Assembly: GCA_025961275.1 (NCBI GenBank)
Contig: JAOQNJ010000001.1
Location: 455,353 to 519,352, forward strand
Source of the DNA: Providencia alcalifaciens
GTDB taxonomy: Bacteria > Pseudomonadota > Gammaproteobacteria > Enterobacterales > Enterobacteriaceae
Reading direction: 5' to 3'
DNA length: 64,000 nucleotides
Shown: in pieces, positions 1 through 7,185 of the stretch
Layout: each line of letters starts with the position of its first letter
Position numbering within the stretch: the stretch's first letter is position 1
Translations under genes and position numbers: made by a program
The notes under the pieces: generated by a model
The model's database searches: none
The model's input: only the letters and a program-made list of their open reading frames with translations
Told to the model about the DNA's origin: nothing

Positions 1-20
1 TTTCATTTATGGAGACAGTC

Positions 21-725
21 ATGTCAGATAAAAAAGAAATAACCACTCTATCTATAAAGATATCAGTCGATAGCACTGACTTAGATAAGCTAGAAGCACA
101 GCTAAAACGCATTGCTGGGCTGATGGTTAATGCAGGATTGAAGGAGCCAACAAGTGTGGGTTTTAGCGCTGATATGTTTTTTGTTAAAAATGGTCAAACT
201 TTTATTGATAGCGCATTTATCACATCTGGAACCGTTAGCCCTGCAATCAAATACACTATCTCAGGCTTACACAGTGATGATTACAAAGAAGATCTAAAGC
301 AAGCAGTAAAACAGGCAATACGACCTGTGATCCGCAATCATATCAAAGTTGAGCGAGTAAACGAAAAGCAAACGGGAAATGTGTTGCGTGGAGGAGTTCG
401 TGTTGATGAGGGCGAGTCTGCAATAGCTAACCTTGATAACGCTATAGCTGAAATAAAGGCAGTTGATGCAACTCAGTATATAAAAGAGCTGAGTACTGAG
501 TTTGCCAAACACAATGACAACAGCATTGACAATCACGCCCCAAATCTCTTTCAAGAAGTTGAAGCGTTAAAGGAAACTGTAGCAGCAATGCTATCTGAGA
601 AAGAACAAGAGCGTGCTTCGATTGCATCTTTAAAGTGCGCTATCACCGATTCAAATCATGCGCACGCTGAGGCAATCCGTCAACTTGCTATCGATATGCA
701 GCGTAGTCGCTCAGGGTTTTGTTGA
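21..725 (+). CDS. Prophage tail-associated protein with J-like motif
   Basis: This 234-residue protein is not a family I can name. Residues about 45-75 carry a GFSAD...FFVKNGQ...F...SAFI pattern that resembles the C-terminal part of lambda J-type tail-tip proteins. The same pattern recurs in the chimeric gene at 2484. The C-terminal third is charged and predicted helical. I chose the ATG at 21 because GGAGAC lies 6 bases upstream; the ATG at 9 would sit in front of that site. The gene ends two bases before the HNH gene. A decayed second copy lies at 13167-13722, which suggests the gene sits near a prophage end. The tail-associated role is inferred from the motif and from neighbouring tail genes. 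Confidence 0.6.
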   Translation: MSDKKEITTLSIKISVDSTDLDKLEAQLKRIAGLMVNAGLKEPTSVGFSADMFFVKNGQTFIDSAFITSGTVSPAIKYTISGLHSDDYKEDLKQAVKQAIRPVIRNHIKVERVNEKQTGNVLRGGVRVDEGESAIANLDNAIAEIKAVDATQYIKELSTEFAKHNDNSIDNHAPNLFQEVEALKETVAAMLSEKEQERASIASLKCAITDSNHAHAEAIRQLAIDMQRSRSGFC

Positions 726-726
726 T

Positions 727-1053
727 ATGCCACCACGCATACCTCGCGTATGTCGTAAACACGGTTGCGCTAAGACAACAACGGATCGTAGTGGTTACTG
801 TTCAGAGCATCAGAACACAGGATGGGAAAGCCATCAGCAAGGCAAGACTCGTCATGAGCGAGGCTATGGCTCTAAGTGGGATAAGATACGAGGTCGAGTC
901 CTTCAGCGTGATAAGCATTTGTGCCAAGAATGCATAAAGTCAGGCCGAGCGGTAGAGGCTAAGACGGTCGACCACATCAAACCGAAAGCGCATGGGGGTA
1001 CCGATGATGATAGTAACCTTCAAGCCTTGTGCTGGCCTTGTCATACTCCTTAG
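727..1053 (+). pseudogene. HNH endonuclease, 3' truncated by deletion
   Basis: Phage HNH nucleases of this type sit just upstream of the terminase genes and take part in DNA packaging. The 108-residue frame has CRKHGC, CSEHQ, the ERGYGSKWDKIR segment, CxxC (CQEC), the HNH core VDHIKPKAHGGTDDDSNLQ and a final CWPCH. It stops two residues after the last metal-ligand motif, where relatives continue with a basic tail. What follows is not a terminase gene but the inner part of a head-tail connector gene in another frame. The terminase, portal, protease and capsid genes expected between them are absent. I read this as a deletion breakpoint near 1045-1068. The catalytic core may be intact, so a shortened nuclease could still be made. 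Confidence 0.7.
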
Positions 1054-1327
1054 TTCCCTACCTGACGCGGACCACGATAACGACTTGCTACAACAAGGTC
1101 TAGCATCAGCGATAGCCGAAGTGAAAAGGTTAACGAATCGAAATTTGTATGATGATGAAGTACCTGAATGCGATCCAGACGGCTTACGACTTTCGGGCGA
1201 TATCAAGATGAGGCTCATGCAAATTGTTGGATTTTGGTATGAGAACCGAGAAGGTCAATCGTTACCCGAATCGCTGTGCAATGCATTGCGAGAGTACCGG
1301 ATAAGACCTATGCGAGGCCAAAAATGA
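992..1327 (+). pseudogene. Head-tail connector (HK97 gp6-like), 5' end lost
   Basis: From about 1068 the frame reads DADHDNDLLQQGLASAIAE, then VKRLTNRNLYDD and a C-terminal LRLSGDIKMRLMQIVGFWYENRE, which is typical of HK97 gp6-type connector proteins that form a ring between portal and tail. The 25 or so residues before it (from the ATG at 992) are out-of-frame HNH sequence, so the natural start is lost. The 3' end overlaps the head-closure gene by 4 bases (ATGA at 1324-1327), the usual coupling in this operon. Whether the chimeric frame is translated is unknown. It marks the downstream side of the deletion described for the HNH gene. Confidence 0.65.
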
Positions 1328-1650
1328 AAGCGGGCCAATTGAGGCACATTGTCACTTTTCAGCAAAACAAGCCTATCGAATTGCCCTCGGGTACTTATGA
1401 CGATCATTGGGTTGATGTTGCAACCGTACGCGCAGAAGTTAAGGCGATTAGTGGGCGTGAGTTACTCGCAGCCGATGCGGAAATGTCAGAGATTACGGTA
1501 CGTGTGTGGATGCGTTATCGACCGGATGTTAATCCAGCTTGTCGTATGGTTTATCGTAGTCTTAACTATGATATTCAATCAGTTATTCCAGATGTGAAGT
1601 GTACGCGGCTTGAATTACTGTGCAAACAAGGAGTCTCGGCCAATGGTTGA
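1324..1650 (+). CDS. Phage head closure protein
   Basis: This 108-residue protein matches head-tail adaptor / head closure proteins (HK97 gp7, SPP1 gp16-like). It begins MKAGQLRHIVTFQ and has the family's central WVDVATVRAEVKAISGREL segment and the VRYRPDV-like stretch (VWMRYRPDVNPACRMVY) before a C-terminal LELLCK. In the family it seals the connector after DNA packaging and gives the tail a binding surface. The start overlaps the previous gene by 4 bases and the stop overlaps the next start, as in intact lambdoid operons. The gene itself shows no damage, although the capsid and terminase genes are missing. Confidence 0.8.
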   Translation: MKAGQLRHIVTFQQNKPIELPSGTYDDHWVDVATVRAEVKAISGRELLAADAEMSEITVRVWMRYRPDVNPACRMVYRSLNYDIQSVIPDVKCTRLELLCKQGVSANG

Positions 1651-2092
1651 TATGAATATTGATTTTAGTGGCTTGCTGGATATTTCCAAAGATTTGGAGT
1701 TGCTCAGTAAAGCTGAAAGCAATAACGTATTACGTCAAGCCACGAATGAGGCTGCAGGTGTACTTCGGGATGCGGCAAGAGCAGGAGCGCCAGTACGAAC
1801 GGGTAAGCTCAAAAAAAATATTGTTAGCGGTAATCAGCGGATCCGAAAACAGGGTGAGGTTTCTTCGGGTGTTTATGTGCGCGGTACCAATAAAGAAGGC
1901 ACGAATAGCGACCCGAAAATGAAAGCGAAAGATCCGCGAAATTCTTATTATTGGCGGTTCCTCGAAGAAGGTACATCTAAGATGCCACCTGTGCCCTTTA
2001 TTCGCCCTGCATTTGACAGTAAAGCCGATGAAGCCGCGAGTGCTGGGATAGCGAAGTTGAACGAGGCAATTGATAAGGTGTTACAAAAATGA
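1643..2092 (+). CDS. HK97 gp10-like tail completion protein
   Basis: This 149-residue protein belongs to the HK97 gp10 family of neck or tail-completion proteins. It shows the characteristic NEAAGVLRDAARAGAPVRTGKLKKNI segment near residues 35-60 and the YYWRFLEEGTSKMPPVPFIRPAF motif near 105-125. The start at 1643 lies inside the end of the head-closure gene, and the end overlaps the next gene by 4 bases, so the three are probably translationally coupled. No frameshift or internal stop is visible. It acts at the head-tail junction in complete phages, but here the prophage lacks the capsid genes it would need. Confidence 0.8.
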   Translation: MVDMNIDFSGLLDISKDLELLSKAESNNVLRQATNEAAGVLRDAARAGAPVRTGKLKKNIVSGNQRIRKQGEVSSGVYVRGTNKEGTNSDPKMKAKDPRNSYYWRFLEEGTSKMPPVPFIRPAFDSKADEAASAGIAKLNEAIDKVLQK

Positions 2093-2421
2093 CAGAGGCT
2101 GATGTTCTTCCATTTTTAAAACCTGTATTGCCGAATAAAGTTTTCTCTTATGTGGTACCGCAAAATAAACCCGTTCCTGCACCTTGGGGCATATTGTCAA
2201 TGTATGACATTCCCCAGGATGTTGTGAGCGGTCAAGCTGAAACTCTGACTAATGTTCAGATTGATATTTATGCCAACACAATCGATGAGGCGCGTATTAT
2301 CCGTGATGGCATGCGCCAAGCGATAGCCGATTTAGGCCCATCCTCGATAACTGAAAAACAGTCATATGAAGAGGATACAAAGCTTTTTCGCGCAACTCTA
2401 GAATTTCAAGTCTGGAATTAA
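2089..2421 (+). CDS. DUF3168 family phage protein (gp11-like)
   Basis: This 110-residue protein matches the DUF3168 family, small proteins between HK97 gp10 and the major tail subunit, equivalent in position to lambda gpU (tail terminator). Visible marks are the N-terminal PFLKPVLPNKVF, the central APWGILSMYD followed by the LTNVQIDIYANT strand, and the closing LFRATLEFQVWN. It overlaps gp10 by 4 bases and is followed by a strong terminator-like hairpin, so it ends the transcription unit or is separated by attenuation from the tail gene. It appears intact. Confidence 0.8.
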   Translation: MTEADVLPFLKPVLPNKVFSYVVPQNKPVPAPWGILSMYDIPQDVVSGQAETLTNVQIDIYANTIDEARIIRDGMRQAIADLGPSSITEKQSYEEDTKLFRATLEFQVWN

Positions 2422-2441
2422 TACTAAATTCACACCATCAG

Positions 2442-2462
2442 CCACCTACGGGTGGTTTTTTT
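2442..2462 (+). terminator. Rho-independent terminator between neck and tail genes
   Basis: CCACC-TACG-GGTGG followed by seven T residues, just after the DUF3168 gene. A hairpin at this point is common before highly expressed major tail genes in lambdoid phages. Confidence 0.75.
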
Positions 2463-2483
2463 ATGTCTATAGGAAACTGAATA

Positions 2484-3266
2484 ATGGCTAAACATGAAAA
2501 AACGCAAGGTACCAAAATTAGCGTTTCAAAATTGGCGGCAACAGATATTGCTGCAGTCGAAACGGATTCGCTGTCGATTGATTGCACAACGAAAGAAATT
2601 AACTACACGGGCGGACAAAAGCAAGACATTGATGTCACGACATTATGCTCCACAGAGCAAGAAATGATTAATGGGCTGGCAGCGCCTGCAGAGGTCACGA
2701 TTAGTGGTAACTGGGCGCCTGATGAAGGCCAGGAGGTGTTACGGCAGGCTTATGATGGTGATACCGTTCATGCATTCAAAGTGGTTTTTCCGTCAAATAA
2801 TGGTTATGCATTTTTAGCTGAAGTGCGCCAAAACAGTTGGTCAGTCTCGACCAATGGTGTTGTGAGTGCATCATTTACTCTGCGTCTTAAAGGTAATGCG
2901 TCGTCCGTCATATCTTACAAAGCAGCTGTATTATTCAATGGTCAATATTACGATGCGAAGATGATGATCGGCGCAGAAGTTAAAAACGGCAAAGTAGTTA
3001 CACAGATTGGCTTTAGTGCTGACACATTCGGTATTTTTAACCCCGCAAGCGGAAAACTGGAGCCTGCATTCTTCGTCGAAAACGGACAAGTATTTATCAG
3101 CTCTGCATTTATCGGAAACGCAACAATCACTAGCGCAAAAATTGCTGATATTTTGCAATCTACAAACTTTAGTGATGCAAACAAAACGGGCTATCAACTA
3201 AATATGCGAACAGGAGAAGAGAGGAAATACGGCAACGGGCAGCAGGGGGTACTGGATAGAAACTAA
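2484..3266 (+). CDS. Chimera: major tail protein fused to J-like C-terminus
   Basis: Residues 1 to about 137 are a lambda gpV-type tail tube subunit: MAKHEKTQGTKISVSKL, then GGQKQDIDVTTLCSTEQE, VTISGNWAPDEGQ and a C-terminal SFTLRLKG strand. From about residue 138 (near base 2895) the sequence becomes the C-terminal part of a lambda J-type host-specificity protein, with YKAAVLFNGQYYDAKM, GAEVKNGKVVTQIGF, TFGIFNPASGKLEP and FFVENGQVFISSAFIG. In a full phage these two genes are separated by the tail chaperone, tape-measure and tail-tip genes, roughly ten genes. The simplest reading is an internal deletion that joined the two in frame. The 260-residue frame is open, so a fusion could be translated, but assembly of a working tail is impossible without the missing genes. 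Confidence 0.75.
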   Translation: MAKHEKTQGTKISVSKLAATDIAAVETDSLSIDCTTKEINYTGGQKQDIDVTTLCSTEQEMINGLAAPAEVTISGNWAPDEGQEVLRQAYDGDTVHAFKVVFPSNNGYAFLAEVRQNSWSVSTNGVVSASFTLRLKGNASSVISYKAAVLFNGQYYDAKMMIGAEVKNGKVVTQIGFSADTFGIFNPASGKLEPAFFVENGQVFISSAFIGNATITSAKIADILQSTNFSDANKTGYQLNMRTGEERKYGNGQQGVLDRN

Positions 3267-3267
3267 T

Positions 3268-3327
3268 GTGCTGAAACAGCTCTTTAGTAATGACGGGAAA
3301 CTCAGAATACGAATGGGGATGTGGTGA
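3268..3327 (+). CDS. 19-residue peptide coupled to next tail gene
   Basis: A GTG-started frame encodes 19 residues, about VLKQLFSNDGKLRIRMGMW, and its stop overlaps the next ATG as TGATG. The overlap and the phage-like ending suggest a real small gene that couples translation between the J region and the next tail gene. No function is known to me. The start is uncertain because there is no clear ribosome binding site ahead of the GTG. Confidence 0.35.
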   Translation: MLKQLFSNDGKLRIRMGMW

Positions 3328-3686
3328 TGGGGTCAGGGCTTGAAATATACGATAAAAAAGGTCGTTTGATTATCGGAGAGGACACAATCGTCCCGAGACA
3401 TTTGGGTAATTTTCAATTGCCGCTTGGAAAGTCGGGGTCTTTTAATGTTGAGTCAATCGCGCTAGGTGGGAAGATACTGTGTCATTTCCGCATCAGGTAT
3501 CGATTCATTATGAATAACACCTTCGGCGTATCATCACCCAAAAATCAGTCATATTTAACAAGTGGGAGCACAATTAACTATGAAATTGATTACCCCATTT
3601 ACAAATGGGAAAACAACGGTGCGGGCACTGGCGGCACGCGTTTTTATGATAGCTTTACACATCATGTAACAGTGTGGGCGATATGA
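3327..3686 (+). CDS. Small phage tail protein, GLEIYD type (first copy)
   Basis: This 119-residue protein begins MGSGLEIYDKKGRLIIGEDT, a beginning shared in outline with the next gene (MIGLEIYNSFGLLQLRDD). Both lie between the J-like region and the tail fibre, where lambdoid phages of enterobacteria carry small tail-tip accessory proteins. The rest is predicted beta-rich with a central cluster of aromatic residues. I picked the ATG at 3327, which overlaps the stop of the 19-residue peptide. It ends with a 4-base overlap (ATGA) with the next gene. Family name and exact role are not recognised; a structural tail role is inferred from position. Confidence 0.6.
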   Translation: MGSGLEIYDKKGRLIIGEDTIVPRHLGNFQLPLGKSGSFNVESIALGGKILCHFRIRYRFIMNNTFGVSSPKNQSYLTSGSTINYEIDYPIYKWENNGAGTGGTRFYDSFTHHVTVWAI

Positions 3687-4291
3687 TAGGTCTTGAAATA
3701 TACAACAGCTTTGGTCTGCTGCAACTGCGTGATGACTTCGAAAGCATGTGCATCCAGAAAAAAATAGAGGGCAGTGAGTGGGCAACGGAAGAAAGGATAA
3801 CAAACCCGATCGTTGACACGCTCGGCGGTAGTTATTTCATCGCGCCCGTGTCGCAAGTTGATGTACCCGCATCGGGAGTGGGGATAGAAATATTTGGTGC
3901 TGATGGAGGGCTTAAGTTTTCATCTCTTGCGAAATTCGTTTCATTTGCCGCGGAATACAATGTGACATTTGATAATACGGGCACGAGAGAATTTAGGTTT
4001 AATGGTAAGAAGGGGCACAGGTACGGATGGATACAACAGGCTGGTGATAAGTATTTACATTTCAGAAACATCAAGCAGTATCTAGATTTTTTTGACTATG
4101 AATACTACTACGAAGCTGACGTTTACGAGGAAGGCTACTCGTATGTTAATGACCACGAAGGTTTAACAATCAAATATCATTACGATTTTGTCGCACACAT
4201 CGACGGATATGTAACACCGCCACCATCTAGAGAGGGTAGCGGTCGCTTTTTACGAGGTGTTATTGTTGACGTATCGATGCTAGATAACTAA
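3683..4291 (+). CDS. Small phage tail protein, GLEIY type (second copy)
   Basis: This 202-residue protein shares its first 20 or so residues in pattern (GLEIY...L...D) with the gene before it, and an internal GVGIEIFGADGGLKFSSL near residue 65 repeats the same theme. The start ATG lies at 3683 within an ATGA overlap. It appears to hold two such modules. The remainder is rich in Tyr and Asp with no recognised enzyme motif. It is followed by a strong terminator. A role at the tail tip or in receptor contact is possible by position, but I do not recognise a characterised homologue. Confidence 0.6.
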   Translation: MIGLEIYNSFGLLQLRDDFESMCIQKKIEGSEWATEERITNPIVDTLGGSYFIAPVSQVDVPASGVGIEIFGADGGLKFSSLAKFVSFAAEYNVTFDNTGTREFRFNGKKGHRYGWIQQAGDKYLHFRNIKQYLDFFDYEYYYEADVYEEGYSYVNDHEGLTIKYHYDFVAHIDGYVTPPPSREGSGRFLRGVIVDVSMLDN

Positions 4292-4322
4292 CTAATGAAC
4301 TCACAGAATCACATAAAAGATG

Positions 4323-4341
4323 CCGCGAAAGCGGTTTTTTT
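4323..4341 (+). terminator. Rho-independent terminator
   Basis: CCGC-GAAA-GCGG with a GNRA-type loop, followed by seven T residues, between the small tail gene and the tail fibre gene. Confidence 0.8.
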
Positions 4342-4364
4342 ACGTCCAAATTTAAGGAAATACT

Positions 4365-5840
4365 ATGTATAGCACGGGTAAAATCACAACAACAGCAAAC
4401 AACACAAAAGTCATTGGCACAAATACAAAGTGGAAAGATAACAATTCACTCGTCTCACCAGAGCAAGTCATTTTAATCCAGAACGGCGCAACGATTTACA
4501 TTAACAGTATTGCATCTATTCAAAGCAACACTGAAATGACGTTAAGTTTTCCGGTACCAGCAGCAATCAAAGATGCGACATATAACATCTTAACAACGAT
4601 GGTTCATTCAGTATCTGACGCAGCAAACAAAATTGTCGCAATGAATAATGCGAACGTGCAGTTCAGCGACATACTTCATCGCTGGGCAACGGAAACGGGC
4701 ACTATCACCGTCACATTGCCCGATGGAACTACCCAGCAACTGCGAACAGCAAAAGAAATGGATAAGCAGCTGGATGGGAAGGAGAATGGCAATAGATTTA
4801 AAACCATTGCAACGAATGTGTCGATATCCCCACCAGAAGGCAATATTTCGCTTGTTTTGCAGAATGATGGAACGTTATTTATGTGGGATGGAGCCAAATC
4901 AATATTTCGAATTTCATCATCAGGCGAAATAACCACAGGGTCAATGTCTTATTCTCGACTAATCAATGTGCCCATTGTGCAAGTCATAGGTACCAGTATC
5001 ACGAGTTTTATGAGTCAGAAGGCGGTCACTGATGCTTTATCAGGGCTGGCTGACGGTAAGCGATTTAAAGTCTCAGCAACAAACTCGTCTATTTTGCCCC
5101 CAAGCGGGAATATTTCTCTTGTGCTTCAAGATGACGGCACGCTTTTTACGTGGAATGGTACGACATCTATGTTTTCAATAGCACCGGACGGGAGGTTATT
5201 GAAAGGCGCGATACCATTTGAGCGATTAACAGGAGTTACAGTTGATAGTAATGGTAATGTAAAAAAAGCATCCCCGATTGTTAAACTCTTTGCTGACCAC
5301 GTCGAGCTAAACGAAGAATCCGAAGGCATCGAACTCAAAAAACTGCACACAGGTATCTATCAGCTCAAAAACGTTCTCGGCATGCACTCGGATGCAAGCT
5401 GGGGCGGCATCAATGGAGGTATCACTATCCCATCGGGCATCAATCAATTACCGCTAGTCTATGTTGATTATGATGTGTTAGTTGCAGGTGAGCAGCACCC
5501 ATTCAACGGCGAATTAATCACTGCAGACGAACACGGTGACATTGTTATCTATACATCCTATCGCAAGCACTTTAATTTACCGCAAAACGTTCAATACGCT
5601 CATTTAAAAACCTATCCTGAATTTACTAAGGTAGTGAATGATGAGCAAGTAGAGTTAGAAAACGGTGAGCCGGTTGATATCCCCAACGGCCACTGGATTG
5701 ACGTGCGTGTAAACATGCCAAGTAACTCTATCTACAATCAAAAGCAAGCTGAAGCTGAGCGATTAGCAAAAGAAGTAGCTGAGAAACAGGAAAGGGAAGA
5801 GGCTGAGGCGGAAGAAAATATTGAGAAACAGGATAAGTGA
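4365..5840 (+). CDS. Phage tail fibre protein
   Basis: This 491-residue protein has the N-terminus typical of tail fibre or side-fibre proteins in Proteus and Providencia prophages: MYSTGKITTTANNTKVIGTN, then NKWK-like and DATYNILTTMVHSVSDAANK segments that attach to the tail tip. Two repeats of about 60 residues follow: one with ISPPEGNISLVLQNDGTLFM (around 150-205), one with ILPPSGNISLVLQDDGTLFT (around 240-295). The C-terminal 90 residues form a compact domain followed by a Lys/Glu-rich helical tail (QAEAERLAKEVAEKQEREE). In phages such proteins bind the host surface. The frame is intact and has its own terminator upstream, so it may be expressed apart from the tail operon. The repeat suggests growth of the fibre by duplication. 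Confidence 0.75.
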   Translation: MYSTGKITTTANNTKVIGTNTKWKDNNSLVSPEQVILIQNGATIYINSIASIQSNTEMTLSFPVPAAIKDATYNILTTMVHSVSDAANKIVAMNNANVQFSDILHRWATETGTITVTLPDGTTQQLRTAKEMDKQLDGKENGNRFKTIATNVSISPPEGNISLVLQNDGTLFMWDGAKSIFRISSSGEITTGSMSYSRLINVPIVQVIGTSITSFMSQKAVTDALSGLADGKRFKVSATNSSILPPSGNISLVLQDDGTLFTWNGTTSMFSIAPDGRLLKGAIPFERLTGVTVDSNGNVKKASPIVKLFADHVELNEESEGIELKKLHTGIYQLKNVLGMHSDASWGGINGGITIPSGINQLPLVYVDYDVLVAGEQHPFNGELITADEHGDIVIYTSYRKHFNLPQNVQYAHLKTYPEFTKVVNDEQVELENGEPVDIPNGHWIDVRVNMPSNSIYNQKQAEAERLAKEVAEKQEREEAEAEENIEKQDK

Positions 5841-5946
5841 CAGGTGTAAAATATATGTTTCAGAGTATTGCAATTTGTGATTAATGGTGTAAATATTACG
5901 TTAAGATCTTCTTAATACGACGATATTCACACCAAGGAGATGCAAT

Positions 5947-6306
5947 ATGAGCAACATCAACTCAATGTCTAAATTAGTGGGACTCAATCTTAAAAAATTA
6001 AGACAGGGGGCAGGGTTCACTGCCTTTCAATTCGCTAAAATGGCGGGAATAAAAAGCGAGCAGCAATTGTATCGCTATGAGCGCGGGGTCAACAAAATAG
6101 GAATAGATGAACTAGTGGCAGCCTTGAAGGTGCTGAATTTTAATATTGGAGAGTTTTTTGAGCAATTAGAGAAACAGAGTTCGATTACCGATGAGCAAGT
6201 AAATGTAAATGTAGATGTAGATAAAGATAGGTATTATTTTGAAACTGAGGCAATAGTTCAACCTTTTGTTAGTGAGCCACTAACGGGTTATAGCAGCCAG
6301 ACATAG
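5947..6306 (+). CDS. XRE-family regulator, MrpJ-like
   Basis: This 119-residue protein has a helix-turn-helix of the Cro/C1 type at residues about 12-65, with LKKLRQGAGFTAFQFAKMAG, then QQLYRYERGVNKIGIDELV and a final FNIGEFFEQLE. The YERG and FF endings match MrpJ-type regulators, which in Proteus repress flagella and adjust fimbrial expression. A good ribosome site (AAGGAGA) precedes the ATG. It lies at the right end of the first prophage beside a dinI-like gene, so it is likely a cargo gene rather than the phage repressor. The C-terminal 50 residues are acidic and not recognised. Its targets are unknown. Confidence 0.65.
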   Translation: MSNINSMSKLVGLNLKKLRQGAGFTAFQFAKMAGIKSEQQLYRYERGVNKIGIDELVAALKVLNFNIGEFFEQLEKQSSITDEQVNVNVDVDKDRYYFETEAIVQPFVSEPLTGYSSQT

Positions 6307-6327
6307 AGCTAATTGTGTATTATTTAG

Positions 6328-6354
6328 ATGCGCCAGCTCGAGTAGTTGGCGCAT
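6328..6354. terminator. Hairpin between convergent genes
   Basis: ATGCGCCA and TGGCGCAT form an 8-bp stem with an 11-base loop between the convergent regulator and dinI-like genes. T tracts are weak on both sides, so a bidirectional terminator role is likely but not certain. Confidence 0.55.
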
Positions 6355-6371
6355 TTACATTACTTATCAAA

Positions 6372-6641
6372 TTATTCCACTTCTTCTCTTTCATTCATTT
6401 CTGGCATCCACTCGCCATCATTCCATATTTCTTCCAGCGTTTCCTCGATATAGGTTTTCTTCTCATTCTTACCTAGACCATCAATAGACACCACAACTTG
6501 AGGCCCCCAATTGATATAAATATTCAACTCGGGATATTTGGAACTCAATTTTTTTGTGATTTCATTCCTCAATGCGTCGAAAGTGCCCATTGGTAGTTTG
6601 CCTTTCATATTGCTATTAAACCGCACCTTAATAGTAACCAT
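6372..6641 (-). CDS. DinI-like SOS protein
   Basis: This 89-residue protein fits the DinI-like family, small phage and chromosomal proteins that bind RecA filaments and tune the SOS response. Marks are the N-terminal strand VTIKVRF, the helix FDALRNEITKKLSSKYPE, the strand pair around VVVSIDGLGKNE and the final acidic helix TYIEETLEEIWNDGEW. I chose the ATG at 6641 because AAGGGGAAG precedes it; an upstream extension to 6686 lacks a site. A 16-bp LexA box lies about 50 bases upstream, supporting damage-induced expression. The family role is known; RecA modulation here is inferred. Confidence 0.8.
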   Translation of the reverse strand: MVTIKVRFNSNMKGKLPMGTFDALRNEITKKLSSKYPELNIYINWGPQVVVSIDGLGKNEKKTYIEETLEEIWNDGEWMPEMNEREEVE

Positions 6642-6693
6642 AATACTTCCCCTTAGATTTCGAATGACTGGTTTTATATATAGCAAATTATAA

Positions 6694-6709
6694 CTGTAAT
6701 TATATACAG
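6694..6709 (-). promoter_or_regulatory. LexA (SOS) box of dinI-like gene
   Basis: CTGTAATTATATACAG matches the CTG-N10-CAG operator with an AT-rich centre, 53 bases before the dinI-like start. Confidence 0.85.
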
Positions 6710-6915
6710 TGAATCGATATGAGAGATCAAGAAATATTATTAACTTTTTGATATTTGGAGTGACGAGTTAGGCAAAAACTAATTCCCCAAAACTATTTAT
6801 GAGATACAGGAAAATCAAGCAGTTAAATAAGGGGCGTAAGAACACTAACAACAGCGATTTTTGTTTTAAAAAATACTTACAATCAGAGTGTTATCTATTT
6901 TCCTAGTATATACTG

Positions 6916-7077
6916 CTACGCCACATGGGTTGGACTGAAGCTGCAGACCTAATCATTAAAGGTACAGAAGGTGCAATCGAAGCTAAGACAGTAACTTATG
7001 ACTTCGAACGTCAATTAGACGGTGCTAAACTCCTGAAATGTAGCGAATTCGGTGATGCAATCATCAAACACATGTAA
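6916..7077 (+). pseudogene. icd: icd 3' end, prophage attachment fragment
   Basis: The frame reads [11 protein letters not shown], then [17 protein letters not shown] and ends [17 protein letters not shown] before a TAA, which is the last 53 residues of isocitrate dehydrogenase. Nothing upstream is icd, so this is a fragment. Phage 21 and element e14 in E. coli integrate about 165 bp from the icd stop and carry a replacement 3' end. The 162 bp here fit that site very well. It lies between the dinI-like gene of one prophage and the integrase of the next, so it would be the junction of two tandem elements. The intact icd is presumably left of the window. Confidence 0.85.
6942..6986 (+). repeat. 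45-bp att direct repeat, copy 1
   Basis: TGCAGACCTAATCATTAAAG is the first part of a 45-bp stretch repeated at 13723 with one mismatch. It lies inside the icd fragment and probably contains the crossover core of the integrase. Confidence 0.8.
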
Positions 7078-7185
7078 TTAATTACATTGTAAGATTGATA
7101 ACGGGAGCTTAATAGTTCCCGTTTTTTATTGTCATTTTTGAAACGGTTATCAAAACATTATCAAAACCTATCAATAATTCATCAA

